Assembly: GCA_964628065.1 (NCBI GenBank)
Contig: CAZVLM010000001.1
Location: 1-64,000 of the forward strand
Source: CAIXMG01 sp964628065
GTDB lineage: Bacteria; Patescibacteriota; Minisyncoccia; Phycocordibacterales; UBA1006
Direction of reading: 5' to 3'
Length of the DNA: 64,000 bases
Below, piece by piece: positions 31,836 through 44,270 of the stretch. Each line of letters starts with the position of its first letter. Position 1 is the first letter of the stretch. The position numbers and the translations under genes were made by a program. Under the pieces are notes generated by a model. The model was not told where the DNA came from, did no database searches, and saw nothing but the letters and a program-made list of their open reading frames with translations.

Positions 31836-32957
31836 TTACATTCCAAGAAATTCATTCTTTGTTTCATCTCTGTGAATCGATCGGTTATATCCTCGCATAC
31901 TCATAAGGATTCCGAGCGCTGCGAACTCGGTAAGAAGATGCGAACCACCGTACGACATAAACGGAAGTGCGATACCAGTAACCGGCATAATCCCAATGTT
32001 CATACCAATGTTTACAATAATATGACTCATGAAGAATATGGAAATACCGAGCGAATATAAAATCTCAAAATTTGATGACCCAAGCATTCCGATTTTAAAC
32101 ATTCTCCATATAACAACACTAAAGCAAAGCAGGAGGACAAGGCATCCTATAAGTCCCCACTCTTCCGCAAATGCTGCAAAAATAAAGTCAGTTTTATATT
32201 CTGGCAAGAAGTTGAGTCGCGACTGAGTTCCGTATCCCACCCCTTTTCCAAGCACCTGCCCTGACCCTACAGCAATTACAGATTGGTACACGTTATAACC
32301 TGTCTTTCGAATATCGGCCATCGGATTTACAAAGTTTATGATTCGAGCTTTTTGATAAGGCTTAAAGATGAAAAGCCACAAACTTCCAAATGCAATAAGA
32401 CCGATCGCAAACAAAATTGAAAGGTGTTTTTTAGAGATACCTGATACCAGCATCATTCCCAACCAAATAACTCCCAAGATCATAGCTGATCCGAAGTCTG
32501 GCTGAAGAAGTACCAAAACGAGCGGTAGTGCGCAATACGCAAACGTAATGAAGATATGCTTAAAGTTTGCAATTTCAATATGGCGACGAGACAAGTATTT
32601 TGCCAATACTAGAATGAGCACCATCTTCATCGGATCAGCAGGCTGCAGAGAGAATCCGCCGAACTGGAGCCATGAGGTGGCGCCTTTTGCAGTGTGACCC
32701 AATAGGAACGTAATAATTAGAAGAATGATTCCAAAAAGGAAAATCCAGACAAGCGTCTTGGTCTTCTTAAAAATTTGAGCGTCAATACCTGAAAGAAAAA
32801 ACATCACTATAAATGCTACCACTATCCAAATAGACTGCTTAAGCAAATAGGACGTTTGTACACCAAAAGAAGACATCGTAACAAGTCCCGCAAGCAAAAT
32901 AGGCACCAAAAAGGCGCACATGACCCAATCTACGTTTTTAAAGATTCGCGCGAACAT
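31836..32957 (-). CDS. rodA: Rod-shape protein RodA (SEDS glycosyltransferase)
   Basis: 373 residues, about ten helices. SEDS family marks: WLQFGGFSLQPADPMKMVLILVLA, LQPDFGSAMILGVIWLGMM, KTDFIFAAFAEEWGLIGCL and MPVTGIALPFMSYGGSHLL. It polymerises peptidoglycan glycan strands in the elongation complex. TAGAAT (32964-32969) lies 6 nt before the ATG. RodA over FtsW is preferred because of the short N-terminus; the distinction is not absolute. Confidence 0.85.
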   Translation of the reverse strand: MFARIFKNVDWVMCAFLVPILLAGLVTMSSFGVQTSYLLKQSIWIVVAFIVMFFLSGIDAQIFKKTKTLVWIFLFGIILLIITFLLGHTAKGATSWLQFGGFSLQPADPMKMVLILVLAKYLSRRHIEIANFKHIFITFAYCALPLVLVLLQPDFGSAMILGVIWLGMMLVSGISKKHLSILFAIGLIAFGSLWLFIFKPYQKARIINFVNPMADIRKTGYNVYQSVIAVGSGQVLGKGVGYGTQSRLNFLPEYKTDFIFAAFAEEWGLIGCLVLLLCFSVVIWRMFKIGMLGSSNFEILYSLGISIFFMSHIIVNIGMNIGIMPVTGIALPFMSYGGSHLLTEFAALGILMSMRGYNRSIHRDETKNEFLGM

Positions 32958-33007
32958 GGGGAGATTCTAGCATAATTTACCTATTTATTCCTCCTTAAAT
33001 TACAGCC

Positions 33008-33787
33008 TTATTCTTGCTCAAATGGATTAATCCGAGGAATAATTTCTATTCGCCCAACCGGCCGGTTAAATTTTTGTGGCCATGTAAAATAGACCGTTTC
33101 TGAAGACTGTTGCTCAATTGATTCTAGGTAAGTTTGACTTGCATTTAAAGCATTTCCGTCGGTATCATACACAATAGCAACCACAGAAATATTTTTGTAA
33201 TTAAATAGCGTGTCATTAACAACCTCTGCGGAAAGCTTTGGCGCTGTGTCCTCATGTGCTAAAAGTGTGTTTGATGCTTTCAATTGTGGAACCTGGTATC
33301 TGACATCGGTTGTGATCCAGTCCGGTACGGTTGTAAATTTGAAAAACACCGTCTTTGGGATTCGATTCCCTGTTTGAACAGGCGACTCAAAGATTGCAGT
33401 TTTATCATTTGGACCAATGAATGTACTTCCTGTAATTGGCTCGCTTGTAAGAATGTTTTCGTCATCGTACACACGAAACTCGTAATTAATTTTCTTTACT
33501 CCGGCTGTCACATTCTGGTTTTCAACATATGCAACAACCCCGTAAACACCCTTTGTAACCTGAAATACCTGTGACCATAGAGGGACAATGGTCTTTGCCT
33601 GGAACGCACATACACGACTGCATACACCGCTACAATCGATTCCCTGCTCGTTTTGGTTTTGTATACCATCAAAGCACGTCTGTGGCTTTGAAAGAATTGT
33701 TTTGTAGACTACGTAGCCCACTATTACTATAAATACTACTACAAGAATAGTAATGCATCCTAATTTTTTGCGAGTAGACCAATCCAT
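33008..33787 (-). CDS. Membrane-anchored extracellular protein, unknown
   Basis: 259 residues. One N-terminal helix (LGCITILVVVFIVIVGYVVY) and a four-cysteine knot-like segment CFDGIQNQNEQGIDCSGVCS plus RVC. The remainder looks like beta-sandwich repeats (VYGVVAYVENQN, PKTVFFKFTTVPDW, YKNISVVAIVYDTDGN). This type is frequent in Parcubacteria but unnamed. It precedes rodA on the same strand. Confidence 0.6.
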   Translation of the reverse strand: MDWSTRKKLGCITILVVVFIVIVGYVVYKTILSKPQTCFDGIQNQNEQGIDCSGVCSRVCAFQAKTIVPLWSQVFQVTKGVYGVVAYVENQNVTAGVKKINYEFRVYDDENILTSEPITGSTFIGPNDKTAIFESPVQTGNRIPKTVFFKFTTVPDWITTDVRYQVPQLKASNTLLAHEDTAPKLSAEVVNDTLFNYKNISVVAIVYDTDGNALNASQTYLESIEQQSSETVYFTWPQKFNRPVGRIEIIPRINPFEQE

Positions 33788-33838
33788 GTTGTGTTAAGTA
33801 TACCACAGCATTCCTAAATGAATAAAATATTTGCAAAC

Positions 33839-33863
33839 AAAAAATCCCCGCGAACGGGTTTTT
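33839..33863 (-). terminator. Terminator of the 23S-5S rRNA unit
   Basis: Minus strand CCCGTTCGCGGGG followed by ATTTTTT, 77 nt beyond the 5S gene. Confidence 0.75.
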
Positions 33864-33880
33864 CCTGATTCTGCCTTGCG

Positions 33881-33898
33881 GCAGATCATTGTCAACAG
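33881..33898. repeat. Trailer arm complementary to the rRNA leader
   Basis: Exact 18-bp inverted copy of 37855-37872. GATTGAGAAAAGG at 33909-33921 is likewise inverted at 37776-37788. Both pairings would join the 5' leader and 3' trailer of the precursor RNA. Confidence 0.7.
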
Positions 33899-33939
33899 AA
33901 ATGCTTTTGATTGAGAAAAGGTTAACATTAAGTTCTCAG

Positions 33940-34047
33940 TTCTGGCGACACCTACTCTCCCTCTTACGAAGTACCATTGGTGTAGCGGCGCTTAACGACT
34001 CTGTTCGAAATGGGAAGAGGTGTGACCACCGTACTAAATCACCAGAA
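33940..34047 (-). rRNA. rrf: 5S ribosomal RNA
   Basis: About 108 nt. TTCTGGTG...CGCCAGAA closing helix, and the loop segments CCCATTTCGAACAGAG and GTAGGTGTCGCC typical of 5S. Flanking CATTAAGTTCTC (33926-33937) and its inverse (34050-34061) form a maturation stem. Ends are estimated from the closing helix. Confidence 0.9.
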
Positions 34048-34179
34048 CAGAGAACTTAATGAGAATTGTGTATAATACAGACTTATATTTTCATACTGAC
34101 ACATTGTGAAAATGTGTTTACTAGAATTTCTTTAACTCTTTACCCTTTGATAAAACTCAAGGTAAAGTGCTTTTCAGAT

Positions 34180-37548
<3,369 letters not shown>

Positions 37549-37945
37549 AATCTAAAAATCACAAGTAAACACATTTTCAAGTTTGTGTCGCCTTTCTATA
37601 ACCATATAGAAAGGACTTTTTTAATTTGTTCAAAATTCTATTTTGAACTGTCTTATTTGCTTGCCCTCCGTAGCTTTATGCGTAGGAGGGCTTTATGTGA
37701 AAATACAATTCATAAGTACTTGCGTACTTAATCCTGTATTATACGAACCCGAATTTCCCGTAGGAAATCCGAGCCCCTTTTCTCAATCGTTCTCGCACGG
37801 ATAACAGTTCTCCATCACCGAAGTGACCGAGAAAATTTTGTGCGGAACGCATTCCTGTTGACAATGATCTGCTGGCCACCCACTCACTCTTTAGCTGAGC
37901 TTCTTGCGAAATTCAGACTACGGAGAAATTTGTGTGACGGGGCAT
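37549..37945 (-). promoter_or_regulatory. rRNA leader region
   Basis: About 390 nt between the rRNA promoter and 23S. It contains the processing-stalk strand (37562-37585), hairpins CCTTTCTATA/TATAGAAAGG and GTTCAAAAT/ATTTTGAAC, a small palindrome (37664-37690), and the two strands complementary to the trailer. No tRNA or open frame was recognised. Confidence 0.6.
37664..37690. repeat. Small palindromic repeat, second family
   Basis: CCCTCCGTAGC...GCGTAGGAGGG in the rRNA leader, related to 9482-9507 and 15275-15301. Confidence 0.5.
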
Positions 37946-37973
37946 AGTATATACGATTGAAAATCAAAGTCAA
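37946..37973 (-). promoter_or_regulatory. rRNA promoter
   Basis: Minus-strand TTGACT (37968-37973), 16 nt, TATACT (37946-37951), followed by a GC-rich stretch (ATGCCCCGTC) as in stringently controlled rRNA promoters. Confidence 0.75.
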
Positions 37974-38025
37974 GCATTTATCCTAGCTTAATTATTGGGG
38001 ATAACTTCTCCCTCGAGAACCCACG

Positions 38026-38054
38026 AAAAAACCACCTTTTTAGGGGTGGTTTTT
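38026..38054 (-). terminator. Terminator of the 38059-38907 gene
   Basis: AAAAAACCACC/GGTGGTTTTT, immediately after the stop. Confidence 0.75.
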
Positions 38055-38058
38055 AGAG

Positions 38059-38907
38059 CTAATTTTGGGCAGTAATTTCATGGGCTGGGGCACCTGGAAT
38101 ATTAAGAAGCTTTTCGAGTTCCTTATTTGTTCCATCCAGCTGATACTGCGCTTTTACAATCTGAAGCGAGGTCTCGACGATAGACTTTGGAAGATTTCCA
38201 AGCGCTCCATGCTGATCAAGGTCTTCATTAAACCCTCCCACTGTTACGCCATACTTCAAATGCGTCGCTTTCTGCTCCATAAGTCGCTTTATATCTGGAG
38301 GATTTGTAGCATCAAGTTTATCTCCTGTTTGTACATTGGCTTCCCGCTGATGAGTCGTCGCACCCATTGGTCCACTTAGTAAGCCATTAAGTGTTGCAAC
38401 TTCTTTTCCGAGAAAGCCATCTTCTGCAAGTAGCATTCCAGCAAGACCACTCACATTGTCTTTTGAGGTAATGTCAGCCCTGCCAGCGACGTGCTCCCTT
38501 CCTGCATTCATAGCCGAGTCTGCAAGCATGGCGGGAAAATTGATAAGTGATGCATTGCCCTTTCTTCCTTTTCCTTTTGGAATTTCTTTTCCGAGGAACG
38601 CCATTACTTCTTCATAACGCTGCGAGAAATCGGCTTTTTGCCCCTCGAGCTTGCCTGTCAAGTTCTGCAACTCTAATTCAAGTCTCGCCTTCCTCTGTTC
38701 AAGTTTTTGAATCAAGATCTGCTCATGTTGATCTGCAGCAAAATTAACCACTTCTGCATTATTTGCATAATCAGTCTTGATTTCAGGTGTACTGATAGGT
38801 GTGGGATTCATCTGCTCTGCTTTAGGAATTGGATTTTTCTCACCAGCATGTACCCCCAGAGAGCCAACCAGTCCTAAACCAAGCATTGCTTTTTTAAATG
38901 GATTCAT
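38059..38907 (-). CDS. Secreted coiled-coil protein, unknown
   Basis: 282 residues. Probable signal peptide MNPFKKAMLGLGLVGSLGVHA, then a long heptad-like helix (ILIQKLEQRKARLELELQNL), a Lys/Gly patch (GKEIPKGKGRKGN) and a helical C-terminus. No family recognised. TAATAT or TATAAT (38914-38921) lies 6 or 8 nt before the ATG. Confidence 0.55.
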   Translation of the reverse strand: MNPFKKAMLGLGLVGSLGVHAGEKNPIPKAEQMNPTPISTPEIKTDYANNAEVVNFAADQHEQILIQKLEQRKARLELELQNLTGKLEGQKADFSQRYEEVMAFLGKEIPKGKGRKGNASLINFPAMLADSAMNAGREHVAGRADITSKDNVSGLAGMLLAEDGFLGKEVATLNGLLSGPMGATTHQREANVQTGDKLDATNPPDIKRLMEQKATHLKYGVTVGGFNEDLDQHGALGNLPKSIVETSLQIVKAQYQLDGTNKELEKLLNIPGAPAHEITAQN

Positions 38908-38940
38908 ATACTTATATTATACCAAACTCCCCTTCCAAAA

Positions 38941-38967
38941 GAAAACCCCGACTTTTGTGGGGTTTTC
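38941..38967. terminator. Terminator of the 38997-39683 gene
   Basis: GAAAACCCC/GGGGTTTTC stem. Confidence 0.7.
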
Positions 38968-38996
38968 TTAAGAGTTATGATTCTACTTCCATATAA

Positions 38997-39683
38997 TTAA
39001 TCGTGAGAAATCTTATTAAGTACTTTGTCCATGATTCGTGCTGCATGATCTCGGCACCCAAGTCCGAATGCAAGTGCAAACGCAAGTCCGAATGACGCAA
39101 GAATTGCGATCCAAAGTGGCTTAATAAATCCATCAGCGATTCCAAGCTGACCAAGCGCAAACAAGATAGTGGTAACCCAGATTGCCCAGTGAGCGACTGT
39201 TCCTGCAAGGTTTGCAGACATAATGTTTGCTACGCGAGCAGATCCCGTTACCAGCTTTCCTGCAAGGTTTGCAAGCACTGACCCAATAATAAGGATGATT
39301 ACCGCTGCAAGTACTCGAGAGAAGAAGAACGTAATGATTAATCCTAGGAATGAACTTGCTCCATCAAGATTAAGCAATCCGAGTAGCGCAAATAGGAATC
39401 CAACAATCAATGACCATTTGATAAGCCATCCAATGAGTCCGCCAACATCCAAATGATATCCTGACTTGTTCACTGCGTTTTTGAAGGCGCTTCCTTCAAG
39501 GGCTCGATTGATCTTTGTTAGGTTAATAACATGAGCCACCGCCTTGCCAATATAATGTGCAAGAGCAACGCCAATAATAAAGAGAATAATCGCCAAGAGA
39601 ATCGCTGGCAAAAACTGCCAAATGTTCACCCAAAACGATGCGAGTGATCCTACGAATACTTGACCCTGCTGAACTGCTAACAT
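38997..39683 (-). CDS. Conserved TM-helix (MscS-related) membrane protein
   Basis: 228 residues, about five helices. The ILLAIILFIIGVALAHYIGK helix followed by AVAHVINLTKIN, and the repeated FFFSRVLAAVIILIIGSVLA plus LAGKLVTGSA, match the conserved TM_helix repeat found in small-conductance mechanosensitive channel-like proteins. It lacks the large cytoplasmic MscS domain. The probable promoter (TATAAT about 65 nt upstream) gives a leader that contains the 16-mer shared with the gap upstream region. Confidence 0.75.
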   Translation of the reverse strand: MLAVQQGQVFVGSLASFWVNIWQFLPAILLAIILFIIGVALAHYIGKAVAHVINLTKINRALEGSAFKNAVNKSGYHLDVGGLIGWLIKWSLIVGFLFALLGLLNLDGASSFLGLIITFFFSRVLAAVIILIIGSVLANLAGKLVTGSARVANIMSANLAGTVAHWAIWVTTILFALGQLGIADGFIKPLWIAILASFGLAFALAFGLGCRDHAARIMDKVLNKISHD

Positions 39684-39717
39684 ACGTTGTATTGAAATAA
39701 CTTAAAAATAGTAAATG

Positions 39718-39733
39718 ACAGCTGGCCCCGGAC
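39718..39733 (-). promoter_or_regulatory. Leader 16-mer shared with the gap upstream region
   Basis: ACAGCTGGCCCCGGAC differs at one base from 17357-17372 and lies at the same distance (34 nt versus 33 nt) from its start codon. Confidence 0.4.
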
Positions 39734-39842
39734 AGGTCGGCATATCAGGGTTTATTATATCATTTTTAAAAATCTTGGACTACGCCATTTGTAAAAGGAT
39801 CGACTTTGTGGCATAGTCAAAAAGAACTTAAATTTAAAAACT

Positions 39843-40346
39843 ATGAGCAAATTAGACTATAAGTATCTTCTCATGAAGATGAAGCGCCACAACATTGAAG
39901 AAGCGCTCGGAAAGACCCTCATCCTCCAGGATAATCCCATCCTCAAAGCCAATCGGGAGGCAGGAGGCATTCTGATTGAACTTATTATTATAATAGCCTT
40001 TATAAGTCAGAATGACGATGAGCCGGATTTTTTCGAAATGTTAAAAGAACTTTCTTCGTCAGAAAAAGTTTCCAACTTGCTTGAATGCTGGAAATACAAT
40101 TTCCCAGATCTTCAAATTCGGTTTTCCGCCTCACCGGTCCTTTCAGGGCCTGATAAGGATGATGCACTCGCTCTTTTAGAGATTGTGAGGACTCAATCTG
40201 AACACACTGAAATTAAGAACTTGTTAGAACTTATTCAACAAGAAACCCTTCTTGCACCTTACGCAATATCCGTTGTTCTGGATGAACCGATTAAGGCTGA
40301 CGCCGGAATCTTTCCTACGGAAAAAACCTATTCGTTTCTTGAATAA
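39843..40346 (+). CDS. Soluble protein of unknown function, single-gene unit
   Basis: 167 residues: MSKLDYKYLLMKMKRHNIEE, a hydrophobic segment GGILIELIIIIAFIS, an acidic middle, and an alpha-helical end. No family recognised. A weak promoter candidate (TTGTAA, 17 nt, CATAGT), an A-rich leader and a private terminator are present. Confidence 0.45.
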   Translation: MSKLDYKYLLMKMKRHNIEEALGKTLILQDNPILKANREAGGILIELIIIIAFISQNDDEPDFFEMLKELSSSEKVSNLLECWKYNFPDLQIRFSASPVLSGPDKDDALALLEIVRTQSEHTEIKNLLELIQQETLLAPYAISVVLDEPIKADAGIFPTEKTYSFLE

Positions 40347-40359
40347 AAAATTTAAAACA

Positions 40360-40387
40360 GAATTCCCTGCTGTGCGGCAGGGAATTT
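40360..40387. terminator. Terminator of the 39843-40346 gene
   Basis: AATTCCCTGC/GCAGGGAATT; also positioned to end the convergent NHL gene. Confidence 0.75.
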
Positions 40388-40394
40388 TAATTAA

Positions 40395-41930
40395 TTAAGG
40401 CAAAACTGTTATCTGCTTAACAAGTGAATTGTTCGCTTCATTCGATTCATTTACTAAATTGTATCCCCCAGTTGTGCCCATTGCATAGTCATCCACTCGA
40501 ACTGTAAGTCCAAAAGTTCCACTTACTCCTAATATGTTTGGCGTCGTAGACTGATACACGTCCACATCATACGTCTGCCCCACCGCCAGCGTAACAGGAT
40601 TCATTAATTGCTGTGCGCCATAACTTACGCCATTTTTAAGGAAACTAATCTGAGTTCCGCGCGGAAGGGTTGCCGTCGCACTGCCAATATTTTTAATCGT
40701 TGCATGCACCTTAAAGTTGGTATTAGGTGTTGGTTCTTTCGTCGGGTCGATGATAACTCGTACATGCGGAGATGAGGGGGTCCATGTGAAGTCTTCTACG
40801 ATTAGGTCGGGTTTTGTGATCGAAACAGGGAAATTTGTACATGGTGCAAACTTTTGAATGCGAGTATTTCCTCCGTCCCCCACATAAACATTTCCATAAC
40901 TATCTATGGCAACACTAAACGCTCCCCTGAACTGCCCGTCTGCTGAACCATACGTTCCAAATTGAGTAAGGTAAATACCATTTCCTGTAAATTTTTGGAT
41001 ACGTGAATTATTCCTATCCACAACATACACATTGCCGACTTGGTCTGTCGCAATACCGAATGGTTGATTAAATTGACCATTGCCACTACCGTATGTTCCC
41101 CATTTACTTATGTATGCTCCGGAAGATGTAAATTTTTGGATACGGTTATTTCCCGTACCAACACTATCTGCAACAAAAATATTTCCGAAGATGTCTGCGG
41201 CAATACCGAGATTTCCTTGAAACTGACCGTTTCCAGTACCGTACGTTCCCCACTTACTTAAATAAACTCCATTTGAATTAAATTTCTGAATTCTGTAATT
41301 ACCTGTATCTGATACATAAATATTTCCCATGGAATCAATTGCAATTCCCCAGGGATTTTTAAACTGTCCATCTGCAGAACCATAAGTTCCCCACTGGGTT
41401 ATATAGGTACCAGTAGAAGAAAACTTCTGAATACGATGATTAGCACTATCTACAACGAAGATATTTCCAAAAGAGTCTACTGCAATACCTTCCGGCATGG
41501 CAAATTGACCATTTCCGGAACCACTTCCTCCAAACTGACTAAGATATGTACCTCCTGAGGAAAACTTTTGAATAAACCCCGTGGTACTGTTATCTGATAC
41601 ATAAACATTATTTGTTTGGTCAACAAAAACCGCACCAACGGAACCAGGGAACAATCCATTTCCAGAAAACCCAACTCCTCCCCACTTTGTAACAAACTTA
41701 TACCCACTCGCCGGACATGATAACGGAGCAGTAACCACCGGCCCAGTTGGAATACCTGCCGGTGTCGGCGTGTTTTGAATAGAGGCAATCTGATTATCCG
41801 ACAATTTTGTAACTGCGACAGCCCGGTATAACGAAGCGGCATTACTCCCCTGGTAATTTTTAACTACTAAAAACGCTCCAGCCGTGATGACTGCGAGCGC
41901 AAAAACTGCGAGTGTTAGTTTCTTTTTCAT
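40395..41930 (-). CDS. Exported NHL-repeat protein with CARDB-like C-terminus (paralogue 1)
   Basis: 511 residues. N-terminal membrane helix (LTLAVFALAVITAGAFLVV), a Pro/Thr linker, six to seven NHL units (repeating GNGQF..P.GIA.D..GN.YV.D..N.RIQKF) that build a beta-propeller over ~80-370, and a CARDB-like domain (KPDLIVEDFTWTPSSPHVRV, NEANNSLVKQITVLP). Probably a surface binding protein. Its first ~77 and last ~120 residues are nearly identical to the upstream neighbour while the propeller differs. TATGAT (41937-41942) is 6 nt before the ATG. Confidence 0.8.
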   Translation of the reverse strand: MKKKLTLAVFALAVITAGAFLVVKNYQGSNAASLYRAVAVTKLSDNQIASIQNTPTPAGIPTGPVVTAPLSCPASGYKFVTKWGGVGFSGNGLFPGSVGAVFVDQTNNVYVSDNSTTGFIQKFSSGGTYLSQFGGSGSGNGQFAMPEGIAVDSFGNIFVVDSANHRIQKFSSTGTYITQWGTYGSADGQFKNPWGIAIDSMGNIYVSDTGNYRIQKFNSNGVYLSKWGTYGTGNGQFQGNLGIAADIFGNIFVADSVGTGNNRIQKFTSSGAYISKWGTYGSGNGQFNQPFGIATDQVGNVYVVDRNNSRIQKFTGNGIYLTQFGTYGSADGQFRGAFSVAIDSYGNVYVGDGGNTRIQKFAPCTNFPVSITKPDLIVEDFTWTPSSPHVRVIIDPTKEPTPNTNFKVHATIKNIGSATATLPRGTQISFLKNGVSYGAQQLMNPVTLAVGQTYDVDVYQSTTPNILGVSGTFGLTVRVDDYAMGTTGGYNLVNESNEANNSLVKQITVLP

Positions 41931-41965
41931 ACCTCTATCATATCCCTAAGCTTTTATAGAGTCAA

Positions 41966-43537
41966 TTAAGGCAAAACTGTTATCTGCTTAACAAGTGAAT
42001 TGTTCGCTTCATTCGATTCATTTACTAAATTGTATCCCCCAGTTGTACCCATTGCATAGTCATCAACTCGAACTGTAAGTCCAAACGTGCCAGCTGTTCC
42101 GAGAATGTTCGGAGTCGTAGACTGGTACACATCTACATCAAACGTTTGACCCACCGGAAGCGTAACAGGATTCATCAATTGCTGCGCACCGTGACTTACT
42201 CCATTTTTAAGGAAACTTATCTGAGTTCCACGCGGAAGCGTTGCAGTCGCACTACCGATATTTTTAATCGTTGCATGCACCTTAAAGTTAGTGTTCGGGG
42301 TCGGTTCTTTTGTTGGATCAGTAATAATTCGTACGTGAGGAGATGAGGGAGTCCATGTAAAGTCTTCTACAATTAGGTCAGGTTTAGTAATACTTAATGG
42401 AACTGAAGGGATTCGAACGGGAGTACACGGAGAAAATTTTTCAATTCGGTTATTAGCTGAATCTGAAACATATATATCTCCTTGGGGACTAACAGCAATA
42501 CCTACAGGAGCTCTAAACTGACCATTACCATAACCACTACTTCCCAACTGAGCTATATAAGCTCCATTCTGATCAAATTTCTGGACGCGCTCTTGATAAT
42601 TATCCACCACATAAATATTTCCATAAGAATCAACATCGATACCTACTGGATCCATAAATTTTCCATTTCCAACATATCCCCTGCTACCGATCTGTGAAAG
42701 ATATTGCCCTGTTGAGTTAAACTTTTTAACCCCATAACCAGTAAGGCTCGTGATATAAATGTTTCCCGCTGTATCAAGAAATACATCGTTGTCTACACCT
42801 GTTGGATTTGAAAATTGCCCGCTTGCAGAACTTCCCGTCCCAAACTGGCTTAAATATCCTCCATTCGACTTAAACTTTTGAACACGATTATTATACCTAT
42901 CAACAACATAAATATTTCCCGCTGTATCGATCGCAATACCTCCGGGGCCATTAAATTGTCCATTATTAGCGCCAAGCGTTCCCCATTGGGTAATATAATT
43001 TCCCTGAGAATCAAATTTTTCAACTCTATTGTTACCAGTATCAACTACATAAACATTTCCTGTCATATCAATTGCAATGCCTCCTAAAGAGTCACCTAAT
43101 GCGAAATTTGGAACCTGAAATTGTCCATTCGCTGATCCTTGCGTTCCCCACTGTAATATATATTGACCACTTGAATTAAACTTCTGAATACGATTGTTAC
43201 GAGCATCATGAACATAAACATCCCCCGATGAATTAACGGCTATATATCCGGGGATAGCGAACTGGCTATTGCCTGAACCATAGACGCCCCACTGAGAAAC
43301 ATAATTATACCCGCTCGCCGGACATGATAACGGAGCAGTAACCACCGGCCCAGTTGGAATACCTGCCGGTGTCGGCGTGTTTTGAATAGAGGCAATCTGA
43401 TTATCCGACAATTTTGTAACTGCGACAGCCCGGTATAACGAAGCGGCATTACTCCCCTGGTAATTTTTAACTACTAAAAACGCTCCAGCCGTGACGACTG
43501 CGATCGCAAAAACTGCGAGTGTTAGTTTCTTTTTCAT
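41966..43537 (-). CDS. Exported NHL-repeat protein with CARDB-like C-terminus (paralogue 2)
   Basis: 523 residues with the same plan: anchor, linker, NHL propeller (units such as GGIAIDTAGNIYVVDRYNNR) and the CARDB-like end. The anchor/linker and the CARDB part differ from paralogue 1 at only a few residues; the propeller units are clearly diverged and one extra unit may be present. Tandem duplication followed by propeller divergence or exchange is inferred. TAAGAT (43544-43549) is 6 nt before the ATG, and the gene has its own promoter position independent of paralogue 1. Confidence 0.8.
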   Translation of the reverse strand: MKKKLTLAVFAIAVVTAGAFLVVKNYQGSNAASLYRAVAVTKLSDNQIASIQNTPTPAGIPTGPVVTAPLSCPASGYNYVSQWGVYGSGNSQFAIPGYIAVNSSGDVYVHDARNNRIQKFNSSGQYILQWGTQGSANGQFQVPNFALGDSLGGIAIDMTGNVYVVDTGNNRVEKFDSQGNYITQWGTLGANNGQFNGPGGIAIDTAGNIYVVDRYNNRVQKFKSNGGYLSQFGTGSSASGQFSNPTGVDNDVFLDTAGNIYITSLTGYGVKKFNSTGQYLSQIGSRGYVGNGKFMDPVGIDVDSYGNIYVVDNYQERVQKFDQNGAYIAQLGSSGYGNGQFRAPVGIAVSPQGDIYVSDSANNRIEKFSPCTPVRIPSVPLSITKPDLIVEDFTWTPSSPHVRIITDPTKEPTPNTNFKVHATIKNIGSATATLPRGTQISFLKNGVSHGAQQLMNPVTLPVGQTFDVDVYQSTTPNILGTAGTFGLTVRVDDYAMGTTGGYNLVNESNEANNSLVKQITVLP

Positions 43538-43546
43538 ACACTTATC

Positions 43547-44176
43547 TTACTTCCTTAATTCAGGATGGTCAATCTTATTGATCAACTTCTCATGAGGATA
43601 ATCAAGCATATCCCGAAGCAATTTGTCATACATGTTAAGTCGGTAAATGAATTCTTCTGTTTCGAAAACGGCGTATCGCAACTCCTTTCCGATTTCTGAT
43701 TCAAGTTCCTTAATCTTTCGATCAATCGCTTTTCGTTCCAGTCGATCTCCGACAATCATAAGATCCATTGTTCGGTCGTTGTCATGCAAGAAAATTCCAG
43801 AAACTACGAAGAGTCCAATCTTGCCAATCTTATTAAATCGAGGAAGCAAATCAGGAATATGAGTTCCTGCAGCATCAACCAGAAGACTTCGAAGGGGTTC
43901 GCTGAGCGTAAACTCTTTTACAGCGACATATCCTGGATACTTCTTTCTCTTTGTGCTTTTTCCTTTAACTATTACTTTTGTGACAACCTTTGGCTTGATC
44001 ATACCCACTTTTGCAAGCTCCAAAAGATCGCTTTTAATAAGTTTAGGCTGGACTCGTAATCGCTCCGCCAAGTCCTCAATAGATATTGCAATATCTTGAT
44101 TCAATAAGAAAAACTTCATCAGTTTCACCCGAGTCATCGATCCAAACAATCTTCCTAAAATATCAAGCTGTTTCAT
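43547..44176 (-). CDS. Winged-helix protein with nucleotidyltransferase-like C-terminal region
   Basis: 209 residues. The N-terminal ~85 residues form a winged helix (LGRLFGSMTRVKLMKFFL, ISIEDLAERLRVQPKLIKSD). The C-terminal part has GKIGLFVVSGIFL and TMDLMIVGDRLERKAIDRKI, similar in plan to a minimal nucleotidyltransferase (hG...sDiDllv) as seen in CPR regulators of this type. It could regulate the NHL genes just downstream (9 nt away); this is inference. TATAAT lies 8 nt before the ATG. Confidence 0.6.
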   Translation of the reverse strand: MKQLDILGRLFGSMTRVKLMKFFLLNQDIAISIEDLAERLRVQPKLIKSDLLELAKVGMIKPKVVTKVIVKGKSTKRKKYPGYVAVKEFTLSEPLRSLLVDAAGTHIPDLLPRFNKIGKIGLFVVSGIFLHDNDRTMDLMIVGDRLERKAIDRKIKELESEIGKELRYAVFETEEFIYRLNMYDKLLRDMLDYPHEKLINKIDHPELRK

Positions 44177-44208
44177 ATGCGGGCATTATACAGGAATTTA
44201 TAGAAAGC

Positions 44209-44234
44209 AAAAAAGCTCCCAAGGGAGCTTTTTT
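44209..44234. terminator. Terminator downstream of the NYN gene
   Basis: AAAAAAGCTCCC/GGGAGCTTTTTT. Confidence 0.8.
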
Positions 44235-44247
44235 GTGGTGAAATGTG

Positions 44248-44270
44248 AATTATTTCAATTCTACCTTTCC
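44248..44270. repeat. 23-bp direct repeat, copy of the rplL 3' end
   Basis: Identical to 45036-45058, which covers the last codons and stop of rplL. Here it overlaps the last codons and stop of the NYN gene in a different frame. The two copies bracket the NYN gene. Confidence 0.7.

Noticed and set aside
37549..37945. tRNA in the rRNA leader
   Set aside because: GGGTTCG-like segments occur but no cloverleaf with an acceptor stem could be formed.
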